Below, one piece after another: positions 20,986-34,139 of a stretch of DNA of 64,000 nucleotides. A model generated the notes under the pieces. The model saw nothing but the letters and a program-made list of their open reading frames with translations. It was not told the DNA's origin and did no database searches. The stretch spans positions 9,736,001 through 9,800,000 of the forward strand of contig NC_079381.1 of the NCBI RefSeq assembly GCF_021018895.1, written 5' to 3'. The DNA comes from Seriola aureovittata (Eukaryota > Chordata > Actinopteri > Carangiformes > Carangidae). Made by a program: the position numbers and the translations under genes. Positions within the stretch are counted from its first letter, which is position 1. Each line of letters begins with the position of its first letter.

Positions 20986-23900
20986 AGAAAAAAAAAAAAA
21001 AACCCAAGACGCTAGCAAACAAAGAGCCCATCCACCACCTGTGAGTTCAAGCTACAGCTACACGGAGCAGGTAAAACTGAAACACCTGTTCATTCTCTTA
21101 GAAGCGGGTGAGGGGTTTCCCTCGCCTGTCAAATGGCTGCCTGCGTTAAATGCAGCCTACTTAAAGTTTCATGTGATGTGTGTATGTGGTGTTACAGCCT
21201 ACCTGGGGGTGGCGCTATAAACTACCTTCATACATTGACCCCAGCTTAATAAAAAAAATTTACTTAGAGTCACATTTCTGTGTTAAAATTAGACAAGTTT
21301 GGTAGGTTTTAGCAGATTGTAATGCAACATGTACTATGTTTAATATTCATCCAAAAAATGGGGTTTTAACATTGTAGACAGGACAAATTTAGACCAACTG
21401 GACTTTCACCCATCAGTAGGCCTATATCTGGTGGACATTAATCTGCATCGACAACTGATTTAATTTTACAAGAGCTATTTGATACACATAAATGTTTGGC
21501 CAAAGCACATTAGTAAAGCTGGGAAGACATAAACAGTAGCCATATATTTAAATTTGGCCCATGGGCTTACATGTCACAGTAGGAAAAGCACTGGTGTGAG
21601 TAATAAATTAAAGATGGCTCACTTCCATTGAGCTGTGTTGATTACAGGGTCCTGCTTTTATGCATGCTTCCTTGCTAGGACACTTGAATAGTCATCGTTA
21701 GTGTTATCACTAACACCTGTGCTTCTATGTGTATGATAGGACAGAATGGGCTTTATATTTGTGAGTAATATCACTGGAATTCTCATTTTCAGTCTTAGTT
21801 GTTAAGGGGGAAATGTCCCTGAAAAACTAAACTAATTCAAAAACTTCATCAACCTCATTGTTTTGTTCTGTTTTTCACAAGCTCCCTTGTGTATTGGACA
21901 TTTTTTACAAGTCTGTTCATTAGCACATTGAATTATAAATAATTTTCTTACTCTAAACAGTATTTGTCACTCTTTTCCTTGTCCTAGGCTACGAGATCAC
22001 TAAGATTAGTACCAAACCAAGTTGCAGGACCTGCAGGATCTACATCCATAGTCCTTACAACTCTGCTGTTTCCTAAGCAGTAAACTTCAGGGCTATAGGG
22101 TTCAGTTTGCACAGACGCAGATTAATAGCACCACGAATGCCGTCAAGTTCTGACATATGATGTTCTTGTAATTCATCGCAGGGAGTGTTTGTTCTGTATA
22201 TTCAAATGTTCTTATGAAGCACATACATACTGATACACTTCAGATTAATATAATGCAAAGAGCTGTATTGTAATTTATGAAGTTGGCTTAAATACACAAT
22301 ATATTTTCATGGACTTTCATGCATAGCTCTCGTAAAAAGCTCCTCAGATGTAATTATAAATGGTCTCAAATGGATCCCAAGTGTTGTTAAGAAATAAATT
22401 GCTCAAAGAGTGAGACATTTTCCAGAACCAATTCAAAGTCATTACATTGCACTAAAAGCCCACCTGCATAAAAAAAAAAATCCATTGTATAACCTACGGT
22501 AAAAATGAAAGGAAGCAGCTTCGTTCTCTATATGCTAAAACTAATGTCTCTACACTTCTGCGTCACATACACATCTGACAGACCCTTTATCACAGCAGGA
22601 TGGACACAGCTGCAAGTTGTAAAATGAATAGTAAGCATTGATAATAATAGTGACTATTGTTAATCCTTGGCCTATAACTCATTGGTTACCTTGAATAAAT
22701 CTAACTTTTTGGTTTCAAAAATTGTATTATCACACAAGCAAAAACCAAAAACACTCTTATGCATCAGTTTTGGAATTGACAGACGTGAATGGATCTGTTT
22801 CTGTAATAGTATGTGATCAACTTGCCTCGTGTCACTGTACACGGCCTGAGTCTTCCTCTGTCACTCCACAGAGCTGGAAATGGGTCTGTGCTTGGATACA
22901 GGGGAGGATCACTGCATCTGCCACCTCAGACGAAATCAATAACATGAGTGACACACACAGCGAAAAGCATCTGTGTCCAATCAGAAGTGTTGGTTTTCAT
23001 AAATAATGCAGCGAGTGCTTGTGGGTATCTCTGTTTCTTGGTGCACAGAATGTTTTCCATCATTTTACCAGGGATCACGAGTAAATCAGGCTTTAGTTAT
23101 TATGCAATTTTTCAAGACAAATGCTACAGACTTGGTTCTGTTTCTTTTTACTTTGAATTTGAAGTGATTTTCAAAATGCCACAGTAGTATTTTAACTTGA
23201 TGAATGCTGCACATTCTGACTGTAATATCTCAGACCTAAGGCAGAAGGATCCTCACACTTATCAGGGTGGGGCAGGATGTTTGCTCACGAACTGGCAGAC
23301 AATAATCTTGCTATCAAACACATGTTCAGGCAGTCCTTCATTTCTTTGTCATGTGTATTATCCTAAAAATACAAAATTGATGTCATTTGAATAATGGAAA
23401 TATGTCTCAAAACTTGTAGTAGAGTTGTTTCATTATTTTACAATGTTCCCATTTTCAAAAGCTGAAAAAAACTTTCAACAATACAGCTATGCAGGTTCGA
23501 AATTATTACTTGTAAACAAAATTATCTAAAGCCCCAGTTTAGTGTTTCTGTACCATTTAGGTTGCAGCAGTGCATGTACAATAGTTAATATCTGCTGTAG
23601 AAAATATGGAAATTCTGATACACTGCTTGACCCGTATGTTTTACATCTTTATAAGAGAAGGTCAGAGCACAACTGCTTTGTCTTTTGAACATTTTAGCAG
23701 GTTGAAGACTTGCCCTCACTGTGGCTTGAACATTCAACATAAACAACAACCTTGAACTAACTGCACCTCTTTGCTTCCCTTAAGACTCCTCTTTGGTTTT
23801 ATACATGTGTTATTCATTAAGGATAGACCCACAAACATTCTTCTTTTCTGAGGCAACGTAACCTATCTGGTGTATATCTCTGGACTTTAATATACTTTGT

Positions 23901-24851
23901 TATGAATACAATTTCACCTTATTTAGATTTTTATGTCATTTGATGCATCTCCATCTTCCTACCACTAGAGGTAGCTTCAACATTATAGTCGGATGATGGA
24001 AAGTTCATTTTTTCTTTTCAGTATGATAATCCATACCTAAATCAGCATTTCAGCGTAATTCAAGCAACTTAGAGCCAAGTTTTCTGAGAGATCCACATAT
24101 AATAATGAATAACCAATATCTACTTGACAACACAAATATTTTGTGCACTTTCAATAGATCAGAGAAAATAGAATCCACAGCATCCACTGGTAGAAAATCA
24201 GGAGGGGGTTTACTTCATGGTGTCTGACTCAGCAAAAGAAAACCATATAGCAATTTCGTAGAGTAACATATCGCTATGATAATGTAATAGTGATGCTGTG
24301 GAGCACAACACTTACAACAAAGTTATTTTACCCTTTATGAAAAAAGGTGTAGGAGGAACAAATGACAAAGGAGTCTCATAAGTGGGTTTTACATGATGGA
24401 CCACTATACACATTTTCCTACAGTCCCTGGTCAGGCTACACCTGCAGTGCCTCGCATAGGTAATTCTGTTGTTCTTGGCCAGTGTCCTGTCCAGACAATA
24501 ATGAGCTGCTAATTACTAATTAGCAGTCTGTCCAGTTCACACTAAAGCTAAAACAGATGTACCAGCCAGCTCTCTCTGCCAGTATTCTTGTCCCTCTACA
24601 TTCAAGACAATATGGTTCCGTGGGATAACAGTGATGGAGCTTATAAATGTGGATGGAGTTGTAACATACCATTGTAATGCAGGGTTTGGTGGGACTCCTT
24701 CGCGGAGACAATGTCTTGTAGCGTCACCCTGAATTAGCTCATTCAGCAGAGTGGTTGCGTACCAGCCGAGCAAGCAGAGGAGGAATGAAGAGTCAGAGGA
24801 ATGAAGCTAAAATCAAAAGGTACCATACTTTTATTAACCATAGCCAGCAGT
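20986..24851. other. Non-coding stretch, no gene recognised
   Basis: Unique-looking A+T-rich sequence. Short ORFs at 20927-21220, 22722-23006 and others have no family resemblance or splice context that I trust. A cysteine-containing frame at 24559-24732 is discussed in the findings. Confidence 0.5.
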
Positions 24852-24916
24852 GGCCCCAGAGGGAATTTAACTCTTAAACCTTGTAGTTCTGATGCCATGA
24901 TCTACCAGTGGAGCAG
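24852..24916 (-). repeat. tRNA-derived repeat remnant
   Basis: The minus strand has TGGTAGATCATGG (24907-24895), like a tRNA A box, and GAGTTAAATTCC (24873-24862), a degraded B box, at tRNA-like spacing. It ends in CTCTGGGGCCA. It resembles the tRNA-like head of fish SINEs and is too degraded to be a functional tRNA. Confidence 0.45.
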
Positions 24917-25365
24917 TGCTGGCCCACACTTTTTCATGTTAACAGTTTTCAATGAAAATCAATAATGAATGCTTGCTGGCAGGCTCAGCAGTGCTTAGCA
25001 GTGATTTCGCGGACGGGTACACCCCAGAGTGGGCAGGCAGGCAGCTGGGAAGCAATTTCACTACATCGCTGATGATGAGTCCCCAGCGAAGCAGCAGTAG
25101 GACACCAGTGGGGGAAGGTCCAGCTGTAGCATGTGTCGCATACCTCTCTGTGTAATCTTCTCAGAGCAGAACTGACTAGAATTAAAATACATGGATCAGG
25201 TATTACTGTCACCTGGCGTTATAATATTGTAAGTGTAATTTTGAATTATTTATGGGATAATAAATGTGTTAGTCAGGGTAGGCAGATTGTGACGTATGGA
25301 ATAATTCCCAAGTCTTAACACCATCTTTTATACAGGATTTGAATCAAATGCACACAGACACACTC

Positions 25366-25604
25366 TTCATTGTTTTACTATATTCATGGGGACCCATCAT
25401 TGACATGATACATTCAATAACTCTAACTGTAACCATCACATCTGGATGTCAACCCCCAACCCTGACCCTAAACCTAATTCTTACCCTAAAACCAAGTCAA
25501 CTCTCGACCAACCATTTAAACTTGTGGGGTCCAGCAATTCGGTCCCCTTAAAGCTATTGGCCCCCACAAATATAGTGGGACCCCACGAATGTAGTAGAAC
25601 AAGT

Positions 25605-25658
<54 letters not shown>

Positions 25659-25838
25659 CATTGTATTACTACATTTATGGGACCCATCATTTATGTTTTA
25701 TTACCCTTACCCTTACTTTAACCATCACAAAGAAATGCCTAATCCCAACCCTGACCCTAAACTTAATTCTAACCCTAAAACCAACTCTAACCCTCAAACA
25801 GCTATTTAAACATGTGTGGTCCAGCATTTTGGTTTGCA
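25366..25838 (+). repeat. Two diverged direct copies of a CCCTAA-rich repeat around a (CA)n array
   Basis: Copy 1 (25366-25548) and copy 2 (25656-25838) share ordered blocks: TTACTA-ATT-ATGG, GACCCATCATT, AACCATCACA, CAACCCTGACCCTAAAC, ACCCTAAAACCAA, CATTTAAAC/TATTTAAAC and GGTCCAGCA. Between them is a (CA)n array at 25605-25657. The CCCTAA units resemble telomere repeats but are interspersed and degenerate. Confidence 0.8.
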
Positions 25839-25843
25839 CAAAG

Positions 25844-25880
25844 CCCCCCCCCCCCCCCCCCCCCCCCACACACACACACA
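25844..25880 (+). repeat. Poly(C)24 followed by (CA)n
   Basis: Run of 24 C at 25844-25867, then a short CA array. Length is likely unstable and unreliable in assembly. Confidence 0.95.
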
Positions 25881-27243
25881 AAAGTGAGCATACATAATTT
25901 ATTACATGTACAACCCTGCTGCTTCTTCTCCTTGCAACTGCCACCTCCTGCCACCTTTTTACTATTTTTAAATGAGAAATTTCATTATCTATTAGAAATG
26001 CCATCAAAAGACATACTGTATGTGGCGACTTGGTCATGGTTAACTGTGAACTGAGTGTACCTAAATAACCAGACAGGCAGGGGTAGAGGTTTACACTCAG
26101 TGCAGTCCAGCTTAATTGTCTTTTCATTTTCATGATTAAAAATGGGATCTGATGTAATCATGTAATGCTCCGTGGGTGGAGTACAGCAACAGCACTGCCA
26201 GGATGATTCGCAGTAAGCCAATGCAATAGCACCACCTCCTGGAAGGCTGTACTGTAAATGGAGAAGTCCGGCTTGTCTTCCAGTGGTAAATATCATAAAT
26301 CAGGGATGCCCAGGGTCTTCCACAGTTGTTTGTGATAATGTGGTGTAATATATGCTTATGTTTTATCCACTTTATCTTCTGTCTACTTCTGCCTCAGTTA
26401 TTGAGTTCCTATATTTATCTAAATGACCTCTAGCATCTATCAGAGAACTTCTCCTGTCAAGGGAGCAACAGTTCTCAGATCAGATAAAGCACGTCATGCC
26501 CCTAAACGCAACAGAACTTTTACAGTGGCAATGCATTATGGATAGAGCATTGGATATATCTGCTTCCTTTATGACCAGTTTCTCCCTGTGTGATTATTAA
26601 ATGTCAAGAAAAAAAAGAAGAAACATGGAACAGGGCTTTGCCGTTTGATCTTCTCCGCAGAAAAAACAAAAAATAAATTACACCATGAAACTACAAAGTG
26701 AAGGAGAGTCAAGTATTTATTTTTTAATTATGTTCAATAATAAATGAATAAATCTGGTATTTTTTAACCAGACAATAGGATAACAACAGGATAAAATATA
26801 ATTGCAAAATAGCATAATGTTACTGAACATTTTATTCCTGTTTTACTTCTTCACTTATGTTTTATTAAGAATGTTATCTGTCACAAGATATGAGCTTGTT
26901 AATTGACTGTAAATATTGTTTAAATATATGAATGAACTCTTAATCAGTAATTAATCAGTACAAATTAATTACTTGAGAAGTCATTACACAGTTTCATCTC
27001 GGCTTCGCCTATGAAGAACATCTCGGAAATGCATCGAGATAAATGTGGGAAGGAAGGAGGAGGGCGATGTGTATCCTGAACAGATTTCTTCAATTACTTT
27101 CACCCGTCTACACTTACACACTTGGCACAGTAATCTCTAATTAGCCTGGTCATAAACAGTAACGTGTGTTGAGGCAACATTCACATCGACGCCATTTAGG
27201 ACTTTTAAAGGTTATTTTTTCCTGCTTTCACATACTCAGTTAC

Positions 27244-27829
27244 CAGTGTTGAAAAAGTTACCGAAACTTGCGATCAGTTACTAATATTACTTTATAAAAA
27301 AGTAACATATAAAAATATATACATATACATATAAAAAACACAACATGCCTTCTATTTTATTAAATACAACAGTTTAACAAGTGGTCAGTCAACATTTTGG
27401 AGGTATTTAGTGACCATAACGTCAGCCCTGGTGAGGCTGCAAGGTCACCACACCCTCCACCTCTGACTCCAGGTAATTCACAGGCTCACCAGTGGCTAAC
27501 GTTAGCGAGCAAGCTAAGAAGACACCATGTAAATATGACGTTTCACTTATTAAGAGTTCCACGTCTTCTCTAGTGGTACTTGTCTTCCTCTGCCTCCAGG
27601 TCTTGCACAGAGCTAATGGAGCAGTTTGTCAAGAGAGACTAAACTGATATTAACCCTTTAGCTATAACATTTTTAACACAGCGAATATGCAAACCCCCAA
27701 AATTTTGAAGTAAAGGAGCATTACTGATTATAAAGTATAATGTAAATACTGGATTTTCAACTGCAATACTGAAAAAGTAATCACATAACTATGACATATT
27801 AGTATGTGATGCATTACTGCCCAACACTG
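27244..27829. mobile_element. Non-autonomous hAT-type transposon, 586 bp
   Basis: The left end CAGTGTTGAAAAAGTTAC and the inverted right end CAGTGTTGGGCAGTAATG share the 8-base terminus CAGTGTTG. Flanking it is a perfect 8-bp duplication TCAGTTAC (27236-27243 and 27830-27837), the target-site length of hAT elements. The interior has GTTACT/AGTAAC-rich ends and no transposase ORF. CAGTGTTGGG-type termini are familiar from fish hAT families. Confidence 0.85.
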
Positions 27830-27837
27830 TCAGTTAC

Positions 27838-30800
27838 TTCTGTTTTTGGTCTCTACCAACGCCTGGGAGAAACATCTGGCTCTTTAACTGCTAAAACGGC
27901 CCACTATGCTCACCAGCTAGTCACTGTGAGTACAGTGGGTTTTTGGTGTTTCAGTTAATAAACAGTTTCCCTGTGTGCGTCACTATGAGAGCGGTGAGGG
28001 TGAAACAAAATGTTAAAGTTGCAAAGTGTACAGCTAAACAATGAGCTGAAAATGACTACTGCACAAAGTAGTACTATGAATGACCCATTTCACATATGTC
28101 ATATTGTTATCATAAAAATACCGATTACAGCCGCATTGAGCAAAAGAGGAGAGACTCTGACGACCATTAAACCAGACAAAAGGCAAATCTCCATTTAAAT
28201 CTCCACTTTCATTGCACTCATGTCGCCCTGTCCAGTCATCAAACAGGATATTGGCCTGAAGTGAGGGATTATGAGTTTGATAGATGCATTGATTGAAACT
28301 ACCATCTCCACTTTATGCGGTGTTGGACGGTAATGAGCATTGCTACATCTCACCACACATCCATTATCACTTGATGGCATACATTAAACAAAACTATTTG
28401 ATTGCTTTTAATGCTTAACAGGTCTCCCCTTGGGAGTCCTTCACAGAAGCACAACACTGTTCATTAACTTCTCTGTCACTCTTGTAATTGTGTGTTTTGT
28501 GGATTAAATTGCATGCACTGCGGTGCACAAAATCACTGACACGCAGGAAATTGAGGTTGTATAGACACACATACAAGCATGAAGTTCTTGTTCTTGGACA
28601 CCTAAAAAAAAAAAAAAAAAAGTTAAAATAACAGTGACTCCAGAGCAGCTCTCTCTTTCCTTCAGGCCAACTCTATCACTTCATTTACATAGACAGATTG
28701 CTACCAACAACAGTGACACTCCTCTCTGCCTCTCCTAACCCCCAAATGTGATAATGAAGTTTTTCTCGAGGTTCATCTCAACTTAACTGAAGAACTCTTC
28801 AAGCTGAATATAAAGCACAGCTACTCATTCAGCCACGATCAATTTTAGGATCAGTTTTATCCAGAGACTTGGGAAGCCCACTCAGCTGAAAAAAAAGTCT
28901 CTATTCCACATGAAGTTTCTGAGATAACTTCGTGCATTAAATAGCTGCCTTTAAAATATGCATAATGAAGTTTCAGGTCTTGTCCTTACCCATTTCCTGT
29001 TAAAGGAGATATACAGTCTAGATTACAAAAGCAAGGCCACCTCACAAGGTCTCTGTATTCACTCTATCTGAATGTGATGTGAATGTCAAAGGAGTCTGAC
29101 TACAAGTTATACGGTCACATGCCGTGAACAGAAAAATAAATCAGTAAAATGTTTCACTGGCCCGAGTCTCCCAGACACGCTGGAGGGCAAAGGCAGATGT
29201 CAACAGCCTTGATGTTTACCTGTCGGACAAAGATGAAGGTTGTTATTCTTCATCTATTTCACTGGTCGTGATGGTTTTCTCAATTTCCTGTCATTTTTAT
29301 AGACCAAAGGAATTATCAGTTAATTTAAAATGTATGAATGGATGAAATTGTAATTAAAATAATCCTTAGTTGGAGCCCCATGTTGATACTAGTGCCTGTT
29401 TTATATGTCTGAGATCATACATTGAGACAAAGAACACTGCTACTCTTGCTACCACTAATTTAATAATAATTGTTAAGTGTTTTTGGCTGCTACTGTAAAA
29501 GGTACACACATCACTCCAGAAAGGTGCATTGGCTCGTGCTGGCTTTGTTACTGAAAGTCGCTTTTACATTCAATGTTTTCTCTCAGGCAATCTGGCTTCA
29601 ACAGTTTCATTACCTTTCATAACAAGCTGCCAGCACCATTTATGTAAATGGCTCATGATTTCATCTTTAGCACAAAACTGCAGACATTTTTGTGCTTTCA
29701 TTTTCGTTTCAGAGGGAAATTGAAGGGACACTCTAGAATAGCTTTTCTTCCATCTCAGCTCAACATGAAAAGATCCCATAATTTATCAGAATGTATAGCA
29801 GCTGAAGGCTTCAAATGACAAATAGCAATGAAATAAACCAAGAGGAGTATGAGCCTGAAGGAAATGAAGAGGAATGACTCAATGCGAGTTATTTTACATC
29901 ACAAGGTTATGAATGTCATCATGTGCCTCTTTTTTTCTTTGTTTGCTTCACTCAACAAAATCATGGGAGAGGAACATCAAGTAAAGAAAGAGAAAAGGAG
30001 AAGCATCATGAAGGAAATGATCAAATGAAAATCAAGAACCTGTTGAAGATCAGTGTTTTTTGGGGAGTTTCCTGGCGTCCTGGATCTGGATCGCTGGCTT
30101 AATCATCTTCTGCCTCTTTCTTTTTCAAATCGGACCTACACACTGAAAAGATGCAGAATTCAGAACTTTTTTCTTTCTTTGGATTATTTTGCTTCCTTGT
30201 CAAACCAGAAATAAAAGGGAGCAAACCCTCACTCATGACTCCAAAGACTAAAATGTGTTAATTACAAAAGTGTATATGGTAAGTTAAAGCTGCAACCATT
30301 ATTTCTTCATGGACTAGTCGATTCATCGTCTATAGAGCCTGAGATGACCTATCAAACCAAAGGTCCACCAGTTTACAATCGTAGACCCCTAGGAAAACCA
30401 ACAAATATTTACCTTTGAGAGACAGGAAACAGTGGCAACTAAATGACTTTCTGTTACTTGACTAATCCACCAATCAATTTATCTATAAACATATATATTT
30501 TGTGAATGTAAAGCAGAGTTTTCACAGACTTAAAGTAGTTACAGTAAACCTACTGTAGATGTCTGCAGATAGCAAAATGCCCAGTCTTGTTAATCTGAAC
30601 ATGGACAGATTGTGAGGGTTACAAAAAAAAAAAAAACTGGCAATGAACAGCAGTTGTTAAGCTCCTTTTGCAGAAAAAAAAATCATTCACAAATCAATTA
30701 TACATGGACAGATTTGAGCTCTAAATCACAGTGTGACAGACTAACACACCAGGGAGCTTTAAACTTTCAGCTGATGAAACCTCAGAGGACATGCTGTTCT

Positions 30801-32529
30801 CAAATCTCATTATTATTAAGAGCAACTGTCTCTGATTGAGAAACTTACTGATTAACTGACAACCTCAAACAGGTGCAGTTTCATGTTTGCCCAGTGGTAC
30901 AGCCTTCTACCTCTGTATGGTTAGTCAAAAAGCAAGATTGATCCTTTTTTTTTTTTAGTTGCTTCTGGAGAAACTGCTGGCTTTAAGCACCGTTTCCCAT
31001 TTTCATCTGAGGCAAATGATTACAGTAAGCCATGAACTGTGCCTCAAGGCTCCTCTGATATTCAAGACTGACTGACACTGACAGGCTAAGTTCCCAGCAG
31101 ATGAACCTCATCGACTCCTGGGAGCTTCACCGATCACAGCCATGGCAGCGCTGAAAAGGGGAGTAGAAAAGACTGGAAATGAGAAGTGGTGGAGAGGTGG
31201 ATGGAAGCCTAAAAATATACTGAGTCACTTTTCCTATTTTAGGAAAGTCAATGAACAAAAACGCAGATTTATTATTTATAAATGTAAATATTCTTTGATT
31301 TGATATTGACCAGTGGTTCACAGGAATGAAAAGACATTCAGAGAAAGATTTCCAGTCCAGGGGTGGGGGGACTTGAACTCTAGATGGCAGTCTTGTGTGA
31401 GGAGTTTGGACTCCTCTGACGTACAACAATTCTATTTTCAGGTAAGTGTGGCAAAGCTGAAGTTTAACCAACACTAATTACTGTAATTGCAATTGTTTAC
31501 TTTTGTTATGTGATGCTGATTGAAACTGAGTTTGCCTCCCTCTGAAACCGCATCAGGCTTCCATTGTCTTCAGGCTCCAAATCACTCCCACAGCTTTCTG
31601 TGGAATGTTAAACACGCTGGATCAGCTCAGTCTCAAAGCAACCTGGTGAGGTGGCTGCGTCTCCGATCAGTCACAGGTAACCTTGGCACTAAAGAATGCC
31701 TGAAGTGACACTCTGATTACCTGTGAGGGATGAGAAGCTAATTTTGCTTTCCACCCCTCTCTCTGCTTTCACCTCTTGGCGAGGATTACCCTCTAATGTT
31801 GCTTCACGATTCTAATCCATATCTAGCTCTCCCACCTTTCTGGCTTGGAACTTCTTAGAAGGAAATAATGTCCAGTCACTGTATGACCTCTGATCACAGT
31901 TTGCACTGTCTGTGTGTCTTGTGCATGTGTGAGCTGTGAGCCAATCAACAAAGGACATTTCCCCGCTCAGATTGTTTTATTTGAATAATTATTAGAAGCC
32001 TTTCAATTTAACAAGAAAAAACGGATGTGTTATAGAGAAAGTTTGTGCAGCAAAGCAAAGTATTGTTTTTGCGACTTTCCTGTTCTGTCAATTATGTTGC
32101 ACTCCTACTTTTAACCCACACTGCAGAGTGACTGCATTAGCTCTGAAAATATACAAGTTAAAGTGTAGAGGAAAGACTGATGTTGTAATTTTAATGCCGA
32201 TATTAATATTGTTTTTGAGAGCTGAAAAATGTATGTTATGGATATACTGGCCAATAGCCATTTTTGATGTAAACATTCCCTTCAGTTTTTTTTTTTTTTT
32301 TTTTTAAACAACTCTGACCACCATATACTGTGTTTAGTCGGGCGTTGGACAGGTGAATCAGAAATGCAGCTGTAAAATCATTCAAAATCTGGTAAATAAA
32401 TGAATGTACCTGCAGTAAGCAAGGAGGTTTTTTTTGTTTTTGTTTTTTTTTGTTTTTTTTTTTTACAGTTGAACACATCTAAAGGCCTACTTTCAGCATG
32501 AGGTTGTACTTAGCTAAATACTGATGCCA
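27838..32529. other. Non-coding stretch, no gene recognised
   Basis: No recognisable exon. Poly(A) at about 28604-28620 and poly(T) tracts at 32286-32305 and 32429-32464. A segment at 31325-31400 contains a perfect tRNA B-box-like GTTCAAGTCC (minus) and a short hairpin, AGGAGT-CCAA-ACTCCT (minus). Some blocks (for example 29560-29780) have complex, balanced sequence that could be conserved non-coding DNA, which cannot be tested here. Confidence 0.5.
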
Positions 32530-32935
32530 CCATCCTAACAACATGTTTACAGGGACGACGCTAATGTCAAGCAGGTATATGTTTATTATTTTCACCCTAT
32601 TGGTTTAGCTTGTTAGCATGCTAACGTTTGCTTATTAGCTCTTAAACACAAAGTACAGCTGCGGATGATGAGAATGTCATTTGTGTCACAGATATTCGGT
32701 CATAAACCAAAAGTACTGGACAAATTAAAGTTGTCACTTGATGGTGCTAGATGAAAAGTCAGGGGGCCCACCATAGTGACTACAATTCATCCTGAAGTGG
32801 ACATGAATGTTTGTTCCAAATTCCATGCCAATCCATCTCACAGTTGCATAGCCGCAAATGTCAACTCAACCTCATGGTGGCACTAGAGAAAAAGTCAGGG
32901 TGGTGGACTGACTGACAGAAAGATCAATATTTATC
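32530..32935 (+). repeat. Dispersed teleost repeat, longer copy
   Basis: About 400 bp with TTAGCATGCTAACGTTTGC, AAAGTACAGCTG, GGTCATAAACCAAA, GGACAAATTAAA, CTAGATGAAAAGTCAGGG, ACAATTCATCCTGA and CCTCATGGTGGCACTAGAG. I recognise this order of motifs as a high-copy fish repeat. It shares its central part with 16030-16264. Confidence 0.7.
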
Positions 32936-34139
32936 AACTTGCCGGCACTCTCTGGTGGATCGACTAGATAATGGCAACACTGTTTCTAAATGACCAGAAA
33001 TATATCTTTACAATTTATGTGCTACAATTATATTTTTTCTAATAATAATAATGATAATAATAATAATCTGTGTTTATATATATATATTTTCAAAAAAAAA
33101 AAATTAAAAAATTAAGTGCTTGACAAAGACACCAAAAATATAATCAATATAATCAATAGGTTTCAAAGGCTGACATATACTCTGATATGGATACATCTGA
33201 AATAGATATCCTGTTTATTGTATCTTTTCACCTTTCCAATCACCCTCCATTCCTGCACCATCATGACTTGTCCGTTTAATCATTTCTGCCTGTCCTTTGA
33301 CCGGTCTCCCATCTTTTATTCATTGTGCCCATAGTGAAATGACACAGGCAAAGGCACACAGAAACAACTGAAACTGGACAAATAAAAAATGAAAAGGGAA
33401 CTCATTTAGGGGAGAAAGGGACAGAGAGAGACAGAGGAATCTGCATTCCACCAACTTCCTTTACAACCGATGATGTGAAAGCATGGAGAAGAATCTCAGA
33501 GAAGTGTCTCAACGTATTCCCACCCACTTTTGGCAGCTCGTCCAACTCCCAGGTCTTGAGCAGGTGTGGGCCCTGTGATTGTCATTCTTCGCCACATATG
33601 TCCTCATGATGAATGGTAAGGGCAGTGAGGAGGTTAGGTGAAGATAAAGCGGAATAATACTCATTTGTATTCTACTCATACAAACATGCAGTTCTTGAAG
33701 AGAACAGCATTTTAAAAATAAAAACCCTTACTTTTATTATGGAAACGAGCATATTGGAGCTCTCTCTCTCTCTTGAGAAAGGTTTGGCGAGTTTGAAGAA
33801 TAATGCCATTTTAAAAAAATATTAGCCTCTGAGGCCCTCGGAGCAGAAAGAAAGCCTAGGAGGCAAACGCAGGAATACAAATATTAGGCACTGCTGATCT
33901 GCTTTATTTATGAGAGCTTAAACTTTAGTTTCAAACTACTGGAAGAATCAATAACTGAGGACTACCTTGTACAGTCCATCTCAGTTAACAGAAAGAGCCA
34001 TACTGCAGTCTATGCCTGATGGCCTGGGGCTGTTTACCTGGCTAAGAGCAAAAGAAAGTGTATGTATAAGATGCAAATTAAGCAATGTATCATACTCCAA
34101 ATTAAAACACTACGTAAACACAGTGTGACCGGTGACTCC

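Noticed and set aside
25446..26133. ORFs around 25.4-26.1 kb, including one with poly-Gly/poly-Pro
   Set aside because: Produced by CCCTAA-rich repeats, poly(C) and CA arrays.
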